A stretch of 64,000 nt of DNA, from NCBI RefSeq assembly GCF_004210375.1, contig NC_134837.1, positions 18,795,586-18,859,585 of the forward strand, written 5' to 3'. Positions 40,101 to 51,500 of this stretch are shown here, in pieces. Origin of the DNA: Tachypleus tridentatus. Its lineage: Eukaryota > Arthropoda > Merostomata > Xiphosura > Limulidae. The position numbers were made by a program, and so were the translations under genes. A model generated the notes under the pieces. The model was not told the DNA's origin, searched no databases, and saw nothing but the letters and a program-made list of their open reading frames with translations. Position 1 is the first letter of the stretch. Each line of letters opens with the position of its first letter.

Positions 40101-43100
40101 CCCACCGCCAACTCTTGGGCTACTCTTTTACCAACGAATAGTGGGATTGACCGTCACATTATAATGCCCCCACGACTGAAAGGGCAAACATGTTTGGGTG
40201 ACAGGGATTCAAACCCGAGACCCTCAGATTACGAGTCGAACGCCTGAACCCACAGGCTCATCAGAACCGTCTATCGTCACTATTTATAACCAAACAATTC
40301 ATATACGCAAATATATTGATAATACATTATTTTAATTCTTGGTGAAGTTTTGTTATTGTTTTGAATTAAGCACAATGCTACACAATGGGCTATCAGTGCT
40401 CTGCCAACCACGGGTATCGAAACCCGGATTTTAGCGTTTTAAGTCCGCAGACATACCGCTAAGCCACTGGGGGGGGGGCTTTTGGTGAAGTGTTTGAAAC
40501 ACCTCCACTTCTCCAAGTGACTCAGCAATAAGTCTGAAGCTTATAACGTTAAAAATCAGGATTCGATACCTGTGGTGAGCATAACCCAAGAACAGCTTTG
40601 TACTTAACAAGAAACAAGCCTTGTAACCTAAAAATATAAAAAGCTAGGTTACATAGCTGTTAAAAAAATATTTGTATCCAATAAAAGCGCTGATACTGTT
40701 ACTAATTCAGTCCTGGCACGATATTTAAGATAAAACCACGGCTGCGAATCACAAGGTTCAAGCAACAATATGCCTTTGAACACACTTCCGCTCTATGATG
40801 AATTATTTAACTGCAGTAGCCATCACTAATTTAGACAAAATACGAGAGCTCCACTCGTGCCAATACTACAGTAATTTAATCTCATTTTCTAAAATGTTGA
40901 GTCACGTTTCCTAACCACAAAGCTTGTATCCAATACAAATAGACGCTGATAACTTTCATTCTCGCTAGATTTATTCCTGGCACGAAAATATTTATATCCA
41001 GTCGATGTACAGGTATCGATACTTCATTAACTCAATTTGGCTTAAATAGATTTGAATCCAGTAAAACTGTATCAACAAATGCTTTATAGTTTTCAGTCTC
41101 TAATTCTTTACAATTTATTTTTTTAATTTGTGAAAGTAAAGCACAAGTGTAGGAATAAAGTCATATCTGACATCTCGTTTTGTTGGTTTTTTAAAACGAT
41201 TTGGTTTGTTTTGAATTTCGCGCAAAGCTATACGAGGGCTGTCTGCGCTAGCCGTCCCTAATTTTGCAACATAAGACTAGAGGGAAGGCAGCTAGTCATC
41301 ACCACCCACCGCCAACTCTTGGGCTACTCTCTTACCAACGAATACTGGGATTGACCGTCACATTATAACGTCCCCACAGCTGAAAAGGCAAGCATGTTTG
41401 GTGTGACGGGGATTCGAATCCGCGACCCCCAGATTACGAGTCAAGTGTCTTAACCCCCTGGCCACGCCGAGCCTTTCCAAAATGAAGTAATTCAGTTTAT
41501 CAAAAATAGAAATTGGTTCTCAGCTTTTGGAATTCTGCAAAACAAAGGATGGGTTAAAAGTTGGCTAAATTGGAATACAATTTAAAAAATAATATTAATG
41601 TTGTCGAGAGGAACAGCTTATAAAGTATTATTTGTAAAGGTATTCCTCAAAGTATAAATACCAAGTGAAATTATATTTCGACATTTTCACATGAATTAGT
41701 CAAAGTGTTGAATGTAATTTATAAACGTTCCTCTTTGCACACACTACTCTTCCCAAATCGTGCTTAATATTAAGAATACAATGACAGTTTCCATGGTTAC
41801 CAAGTAATGTGACATTTTTCTTTATGTAAATTAGCGAAGGACATCCGTTATGGAAGCAAAAATCGTATGAAAGACAATGTTAGATAATGTTCCTCTTCCT
41901 TCGTGATTTTGTTAATACGTCAATAATCTCATTCAACGCTAACTGCACATGACACTTAAACACGTTTCGATAAATTCAGTATAACATTTTGTGGAAGGCA
42001 ATAACTGACACATTTAACTGATAAAGCACTTGTTTCGATAAATTCAATGCCAAAAATCTATTTATATCTGCCTTTTACGGTGAAAATCTTAAAACAAAAT
42101 AGCTCGTATATACAGTTTCTCATTACGAAACTATACGGCAATCGAGCCAACCAACTCTAGGTGATTCAACCGAAACGTTTAAATGTGCCCTATTTTAGGA
42201 TGTTTTTTTTCAGCATCACTAATTTTCAGAGAAAAATCCCGGAACAATATAACCCTTGTACAACGTTGGACAAATTCCAGTAAACACACAAAAAACATCA
42301 CAATAATCGAGTCTCGAATTCCTTTCATCTTAACATATATAACAGTCACAATCTCTTAATTGTCTTGGAATACAAAGAGATTTGCTGTAAAATAAACAGT
42401 TTTCTGTTTCCTTTCTTTCTCTTGAAAAACTGTTTTCCTTTTCTTCTGTGTTAAGTAAAACAAAATACTTTTTAATACACATCAATAAAATGTGCATTTC
42501 ACACACACTTGTCGACCTACAATGACATGAAAATTAACCCACATTCCAACCTGAACAAGACCTCAGCTCACACTGGATCCCTAGAAATGAAAAGCTATTT
42601 TGCGTACATATATGTCCACAAAGGATATTAATACAAAAGTAATTTCTAGATCCTGTGGTCGATTAGCAGGTAAGCACATAAATATTGCAAAGTGTAACTA
42701 TAGAAGAGGTAACCACAAGGCAGAATTTCTAAATATAGCAAACTGTAGCCGCAGAAAAGATACGAATACAGAGCAAAATTTGTAAATTTTGTCGCCACAG
42801 AAGAGGTGGTCATAGGTTAGAAAGTGGAAACCCTATAGCTACATAAGAGGTACACACTGAACACAAAGTTGAATACTGATAAACACGGGGTAAAACTTGA
42901 AATATGTTCGTTGTGGATACTAGCTAACACTACTTTTAAACTGATAACACTGGAAGAAAAGCATCTAGTCAATAAAACCCACTACCATCTCGTGTTTAAC
43001 CGAAGAGTGAAATTTCGCTTGTCACTTCTATAAAGGTGCTGTCCCACTGCGCCGTTTAACAATTCCGTCTAAAAAACGAAGGCGTACGTTTATTGGACAT

Positions 43101-45558
43101 TTTTTTCGTTTTACAGCTGGTTTTCAGACTGTTTAGACCTTGACAGGCGGCGCTAGCCGTTTCAAACTTTAAACATGTTCAAAATTGTCAACGGCCAGCT
43201 TCCGATTGATTGGTGGTTCTCATATGTTCCTCTGGCATTTTTTTGACGCTGTCGCCGTTACTCTGGCGGAATCTTACCAGTTTTTAGACTTTTATGGCTG
43301 TTGGGCAGACGGACAAGCTCGTCCGTCTGCAGCCACGTATTGTACTGTATTTTGACAAAGGTTTTTTCACACATATAGCATTTATACAATGACCTGACCA
43401 CAAGTGAATATCACAATTTACCTTTCACACATTTATACAATGGCCTGACTACAAAAATGAGTTTTCACACAAATAGCATTTATACATATAGCTGACCTAA
43501 CGAAAGGACCTCAAATCAACAAATAATACGCTAAATAGCTAACACTTCTCACAATAATAAATTTCAAAATATTTTCCACACAAAAGGATAACACACCCTC
43601 ATAACCAAGCTCCTGAAGGCCCCACAGACATTCTTCTCCTTCCTCCGATCTGCCTGTGATGGTGCTCCTTCTGGTGTCCCTTCTTCTGCTGTGGGACCTC
43701 TGTTACCTCCTCTGGCACCTCTGAATCCGAAAATTCCTCCCTGGGAGGAAGAGTGGGAGGCTTCTGAGCTCGCCTGGTTGGGGCTTTTGCTACACTGCCC
43801 TTGCCTGTAGTACCTATTCTCTTGGCTGGCATGATGTGATATTACTCCAAAATAATTTCCAAAATAATAGTGATTTCAGAACGAACGATGTGGACCGTCC
43901 AGGAGCTACGACTGTTGTGATGAAGGGATCAGCGGAGCTTGGCTGTTTATAAGACACAAACCAGATGTTGATAGACGTAATTCAGACGTTTTTCAGCCGT
44001 TTCGTTCGTTACTCATACTTAACCGGACGTTAGTCAGGCGTTCGATGTTCCGCAAGCAGGGCGCAATGGAGACGTTACAAACACGTAAACTGACGTTTCT
44101 CAAACGTTTGTTTGTTTTGGAATTTCGCACAAAGCTACTCGAGGGCTATCTGTGCTAGCCGTCCCTAATTTAGCAGTGTAAGACTAGAGGGAAGGCAACT
44201 AGTCATCACCACCCACCGCCAAATCTTGGGCTACTCTTTTACCAACGAATAGTGGGATTGACCGTAACATTATAACGCCCTCACGGCTGAAAGGGCGAGC
44301 ATGTTTGGCGTGATGGAGATGCGAACCCGCGACCCTCAGATTACGAGTCCCACGCCTTAACACGCTTGGCCATGCCGGGCCTTCTCAGACGTATTTAGAC
44401 AATACGCATGCTGTTCTATCTACCGTCCATGGCCAAAAAATATGAATTTGCCGCCGTATGTCACCGTCTGACGTAAATATTTAGACGGAGAAAGACGGAA
44501 TCGTTAAACGGCAGTATGGGACAGGGCCTAAAAGCATTAATTGCTCCCAAGTACAGAGTGTAATTTTCCGGCAACAGGATACGAATTATGGGGTCTGAAA
44601 TTCACGTCTGCCATACTAGCCATGGCCAAACTTGGCACGTATAAATAAATCTGAGGTCGACATAAAGTATCTTTGTGACGTAAAACATTAATGATGTCAG
44701 CACTTAGTTGTACAACGATTGGATGATTTTGGAATGCAAACAGCTGGGACGACCTCACAAGTCGTTCTGATCTATGGCCCGGTGGTTAAGATGCAATCTG
44801 AGGTTTACAGTTTCGAGTCCTGAACATGTTCGCCTTTACAGCAGTGGGGACGTTAAAATGTAACAGTCAATCCCATTATTCGTTGGTAAGAGAGTAGCTC
44901 AGGAAGTTGGCGGTGGTTTTGGGTGTTGACTAGCTGCCTTCTGCCTGGTCTATCACTGCTAAATTAGAGACAGTCATGGCAAATAGCATTCATGTAGCTT
45001 TAGGCGTAATTCGAAACAAACCAGCCCAACTGTTTTGTTTTGCACAGCAATAAATAGAAAAAAAATAACCATTTCACAACTCGAGTAACAACGAAACACT
45101 GCCTTTTGCATGCACGTGTAATTTTTATAATTATGTGAAATAAGTAAAAATTACATTACGTAAAAGACAGTGGTTTTTTTTTGTGGTCCACTATACTATT
45201 TTGTCCATAACTTTTATTTTCCAGGAATATGCCCACGAATCCTATAGCACCAGAGTGAGATCCATGTGTCCATCAATTTGTTATGAACGTTTCTCTGCGG
45301 TTATACGTTTGTGCTTGGTGTTCCTTGTTTTAGAACCCTTTAGGTAGCAATTGTATGAAAGGCGTCTCGACGAGCACATAACCCAGAACACTCCAATTTT
45401 TAAGCACAAATATAAGAGAAACCTTAACACTCCTACGAAAAGTGGGGCCTAATAGGCCCCAGAGCAACTTGAAAGATTATTAATATTGGGCTAATAAGTT
45501 TGTATTTAAATGAAATTGCCATTTAAATCCATTAATGAATGGATTAACGAGATTCCCA

Positions 45559-45593
<35 letters not shown>

Positions 45594-48500
45594 GGGGAAC
45601 GGGCTTGGAGAAATCAGGACTAGAAACGTCTTTTCGTAGGAGTGTTAAACAACATCCCCTGATTTTAAAGGATAACCTCAAAGAACGTTTAATATCTTGT
45701 TACTTTCAAACACTATTTAGTAAAGAACTTGTAAACAATCGACGCGAAAGCCGTTAGACAATATCCTCTGATTTATAAACGCAACCAACAAGTCAAACGT
45801 AGTACGGTATCCCAAAATGTTTAAATAAAATATATAATTTACTGTGATTTTCAAACAACCTGATACAACTCCAACAATATCCTAGATTTTCAAACACAAA
45901 AATATATGCTTTTACATGTTCTGTTGTTAAACACAACCTACACGAAACACTTGAAAGAATTTTTTGCAATATACAAAAATGACCTCCAAACAACACCGCA
46001 TGATTTTCATTCAAGACGTGGACAAGAAAATTGGATCATTAATCAATAACTTTTAAACATAACTTATAATATATCATGATTTTCATACAAAATTCTACAA
46101 CGTACCATCATGTAGAAGCAAAATTCTACAGTATTTTCAAAAATAACAAACTAGAAACCTTTAAATAGCATAGGTCCCATATACAAGGTATATCCTCCTG
46201 CTTTTAGGATTATTTTCTAATTTTGCTTTACCATATCTTGCTTACTTTTAAGCTCCGAAAATTGAATAAGCTATTGTGTAACTCACTATCGACATTCCAA
46301 ACACAAAAATATATATTTGCAAACAAACCCCTAGGGCTTCATTTTGAAAACTCGTTGTATTCTGTAGCCATAAAACAAACACAACTGTATCCTTACACTT
46401 TAAAATTTGACTAACTTGGTTTGTCAGGCATATATATTTAAGGGCTGTTATCAAAGGATTATATCTTTACATCTTCAATGTTGGTAATAATACAGCTAAG
46501 GTTCACAAGATTCTCATCCGGAAGAGCGCAGCACGTGTTTTCACAACTGCGTAATTTACCAACCTCACGTCAGGCTTTTGTAAATTCTCAATATGGCCCG
46601 TCATAGCCAGGTGGTTAAGGCAATCGACTCATAATCCGAGGGTCGCAAGTTCGAATCCCCGTCACACAAAACATGGTTGCCCTTTCAGCCGTGGGGACTT
46701 TATAATGTTCTGATCAATCCCGCTATTCGATAGTAAAAGAGTTGGCGGTGGATGATGGTGACTAGCTGCCTTCCCTCTAGTCTTACACTGCTAAATTAGG
46801 GACGGCTAGAGCAGATAGCCCTCGTGCGAAATTCAAAAAACAAACATACTTCTCAGTACTTTACAAAACACAAGTCTGAAAATGGTTTCTTTTGTTCATC
46901 TTCACTATCACGTTGTCTTCTAAAATACCTCAGAGTTCAATATAACTTACAACTGGTAAATAAAATACTGTCTGTATTGACATAAACAAAAGAGAGTATT
47001 ATTACTGATGTTTAATGTGAAATGTACTAAAACAAATTGTTAGGTTTATAGGTAGTCAAAACGGTAAAGATTTGATTTGTCCCTAATTTTGCAGTGTAAG
47101 ACTAGAGGGAAGGCAGCTTGTCACCAGCACCCATCGCCAACGTTTAGGCGAATAGTGGGATTAACTGTCACATTATAATGCTCTCATGGCTGAAAAAACG
47201 AGCACGTTTGGTGTGACGGGGATTCGAACCCGCGACCCTCAGATTACGAGTCGAGTGCTTTAACCACCTGGCCTTGCCGGGCCTAAACGGTAAAGAATGA
47301 GGAGATACAATCATAACGTTTCATCGACCACCTTACTTAACAATTTGGTCTGGTGATTAAGGCGCTCGACTCGCAATTTGCAGGTCGCGGGATCGAAACC
47401 CGTAACCGAACATGGTCGTCACTTCAGCTGTGGAAGCGTTATAATGTGATGGTCAAATTAACTAATCGTTGATAAAGAGTAGCAGAAGAGTTGACGATGG
47501 CACCGTCATCCACCTTCCCTCTGCAGTCTATCACTTCAAAATTACAGACGGCTTCGCAGATAGCCTTCGAATAACTTGTTCGAAATTATCTTATTGTACT
47601 TATTGGCAAATTCATAAAATCTAAGTGACTAGCCTGCTAGAGTTTCTGCTTCTACCTTCTGGAAGCTTAAAAACAATATGGCGCAAATATCCTAGTTGCT
47701 TTGTGCCATAAATCGCCAAACCAACCAACAACAATATTGTGGGCTGACTGTTGAACACGCACAAGCAGCGTTATCCAACAATATTGTTCAAGGCACAAAA
47801 TTCTTTTATTTTCTTTTTACGTAATAGGGAAGCAGTTATGGTAAATGCACTAAAACACAAGTTTTTTTTTAAATACTCTGAATTATTTTCTTCATATTAC
47901 ATTTACAACCTATGAAATAATTTGTCGAACAAAAGACAGAATAGTCACATTTACCCAACATTTAAAGCCAAACTTTCATGTTATGATTTTGAAATCGATG
48001 AAAAAACGCTTTTAAAGTCTCCAGGTGTAATTTCTCCAGTTCTCAATGATTCTACGTTGAAAATCAATAGATATAGTAATACTGTCTGCTGATTTGAAAT
48101 ATATAATTATCAAAAATGTCGAAGAACGAAACACGCAGAACGATAATATCAAAGTAACTTAACATGGGAGATTTACAAAATATTTAGTTTTATTTAAGTT
48201 ACTTTTCACTGTCAAATGTAAATGCAGACATTAGAAAGTTGCATTACATGATTTGATTTCATGGGAAAACATTAACTCGTTATCAATTTGAAAAACTCTT
48301 AATAACGTGTACAGTAAATGACGTCAGAACGTACATATGAAAGTACCTCGCGCCTTTCGCCTGTATCACCCTTCCCTGAGACGAGTTATTTTACCACTTA
48401 AAAATTCGTAAGGTTTTAATCATTAAATACGTTTTCAGAACGATGCTGTTTAAAAATATATGGCTTTTAAAACACTAGGGGACATTACACACGTTTTAAA

Positions 48501-51500
48501 GATACAATTCTACAGCCTTATAACCAGTATTTAAAAAACAAACACGAAGGTGGAACAATATATATGTCAAAACGGCTGGTTTGGGTTGAGAACATTTTTA
48601 TGTAGAGGAGCGAACATCACTGACGAAGGGGGACGTTATTAAGATAACAATACATTACAAAGTATATCGCTACCTTGCACTGTAGTATCATAATGTGTGT
48701 AAGTAAATCTATAACAAAATTATCTATTACGTCTAAGATATATATTCGATACTTTCTAATTACAGTTACTGTTAAAATACATATTAGCTACGATTAATTC
48801 TACAAATACTATTACTACCGTGTTTCTCCGAAAATAAGACAGGGCTTATATTAATTTTCACTCCAAAATATGACACTAGGGCTTATTTTCGGGGGATGTC
48901 TTATTTTGATATATTAAAAAAATGAAGTTACAAAGTAAAACTATTAAACTAACCATTTAAAATAAACTATTAAACTAACTGATTAATACTTAAACAAACT
49001 AATTAACTAACTATTAAACTAATTAATAAATTAATTTTTTTTTATTTCTTTCCTCTTCCTGCCACTCTTAACTAGGGCTTATATTAAAACTATCCCCAAA
49101 AATCACACTAGGTCTTATTTTATGGGTAGGTCTTATTATCGGAGAAACACGGTACTTATTATACCTCTACAGTGACGTGAGAGAGTTATTAGAGACTAGG
49201 TTTTTCAAAAGGTTCAACAATAAATGGTACAAAATAAATTTTACAGCACAATACTTTTGGGCAATAGTTATCACACTGTAAATCGGTTCACGGTAGCTTC
49301 AGACTCGAAGAATATCAATTTAAAACTACACCATATCGTACGTCTGGGAACTACTAATTATTCCATACGTAGTTAAAACTACACCATATCGTACGTCTGG
49401 GAACTACTAATTATTCCATACGTAGTTAAAACTACACCATATCGTACGTCTGGGAACTACTAATTATTCCATACGTAGTTAAAACTACACCATATCGTAC
49501 GTCTGGGAACTACTAATTATTCCATACGTAGTTAAAACTACACCATATCGTACGTCTGGGAACTACTAATTATTCCATACGTAGTTAAAACTACACCATA
49601 TCGTACGTCTGGGAACTACTAATTATTCCATACGTAGTTAAAACTTCACCATATCGTACGTCTGGGAACTACTAATTATTCCATACGTAGTTAAAACTAC
49701 ACCATATCGTACGTCTGGGAACTACTAATTATTCCATACGTAGTTAAAACTACACCATATCGTACGTCTGGGAACTACTAATTATTCCATACGTAGTTAA
49801 AACTACACCATATCGTACGTCTGGGAACTACTAATTATTCCATATGTAGTTAAAACTACACTTTATAACCACACCATATTTTATGTTTGGAAACTACAGT
49901 GGTACCTCGGTTCTTGAACTTAATCCGTTCCAGAAGGCTGTTCGAAAACCGAATCAATTTTTCCCATAAGAAATACTGTAAATTAAGTTAATCCGTTACA
50001 AACCTCCAAACATTACGCATTATGAAGCATTTAAGTAAAAATATTGCTTATTTATACCTTATAATAATACTTACATGCATAAAGTCAACTATAAACAAAA
50101 TAAATTAAAATTTAACTGCACTTTACCTGTGCTGAGGAGAGGTGATGGCATAAGTGAAAGGTGGTGAGGAACGTGGAGAGTAGGAGGGTTATTATTGTTT
50201 GGAAGAGGAGTCACCTTCCATAAAAACGTCAGGTAACTCTCCTTCTGGGGTTCTTTCTATTTTCTGTCTCATTGCACCGCTACAGCCTGCTTGAAACTCA
50301 CTGGACCTAGTTCTCACTGAAGGTTGAGGTTTGTTTGTGAGTGACACCCTCCACATGTCTCACCACACTATGTATGCCACTTTTCCTAAATTTTTCTAAC
50401 CACCCCCAACTAGCCTTAAAGGCATCACTTGTATCACCACTCGTTCCAGGGGTGTTTTTCAGGAGATCCTTTGATGACCTCTTTATTTTTCAGTATGGTG
50501 CAGACTCTAGACTTCACCATACCAAACTGTGTAACAAGGTTAGACACGTGAACACCACTCTCATACTTCGCTATGAGATCTTTTTTCACCTCTATTGTGG
50601 CTCTAACAACTTTTCTTTTTGGTTTGCTGCTTTCATTATCCTTCTGTGACCCCACGGTAGCTTATTTAATCAGAATATTTAGAAAAACAACAAAAAGAAA
50701 AACGAGAACGTTCACTGCAGATTTTATCGGGGGTGTGGACCGAGCGACAGGTGCGGGTAAAATGTTTTGGGCAAGTTTGGCGTGGGCCGAAAATGGTCGA
50801 AGGGTCGTTCGGGTCATCAGTCGGGTTATTTCGAGGGTTCGGGCCACGACAGCTTGGTTCGGGAACCGAGTTTATGTTCGACAACCTAGACATTTTTTTC
50901 TCTAACAATATGTTCGAAAACTGAATTGTTCGAGAAGGGAGTCATTCGAGAACCGAGGTACAACTGTATTTATCACTCCATATCAAGTTTAAAATTACAC
51001 TTTATAATTGCACCATGTCATCTGTTCAGGAATTATTATTACTCCAAAGCAAGTTTAAAATTGCACCTTATAATGACACCGTATATGCCCCTCCCCTCAG
51101 TGGCACAGTGGAAATACAAAGCTAGAAATTGGTTTTTGTTACCCATGATGGGCAGAGCACAAATAGCCCATTGTGTAGCTTTATACTTAACTATAAACAA
51201 ACAAGCTACTTATTACTCCAAAGTAAATAAAATTACATCTTATAATTGAACCATATCATCTGTTTGGAAATATTAATTACAAATAAATTTAACATTTTTT
51301 CAGAAAATCCTTATAATAGCAACTTGCTTATTAGCTTGGTTTTAGCACTTTTTGTAAATCCAGCCTATACCTTTGTTTTTATTTGTTACAAATATATTTT
51401 TACCCTTACTTTTAATAAGCAAAAAGAGAGAGTTGTTTTTGTCTTTTTAGTGTAAAGCTACACAATGGGCTGTTTGCAATATATCCACCATGGGAAACCA

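Larger units (their letters stand above)
43035..44528. mobile_element. 1.5-kb TIR DNA transposon of uncertain superfamily
   Basis: The left terminus begins GGTGCTGTCCCACTGCGCCG. The right terminus, inverted, begins GGCCCTGTCCCATACTGCCG. Both continue TTTAACNATTCCGTCT, so the TIR is about 40 bp. TAAA flanks both ends (43031-43034, 44529-44532). Just inside the right end, many GACGTTT(C/T)TCA-type subterminal words occur in both directions. A SINE A (44107-44381) is nested in it. It carries one 77-codon open frame but no recognisable transposase, so it is non-autonomous. The TIR style recalls PIF/Harbinger-type elements, but the 4-bp duplication leaves this open. Confidence 0.75.

Noticed and set aside
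46594-46665. Possible functional tRNA gene (box A and box B present)
   Set aside because: The sequence is the head of a repeated SINE present about 15 times. It continues into the SINE body and its cloverleaf is not closed by a matching acceptor stem.
50573-50905. 110-codon + strand frame
   Set aside because: It lies opposite the Tigger transposase and its TIR. The protein has no plausible domain, while the - strand frame has a clear CENP-B-like helix-turn-helix.
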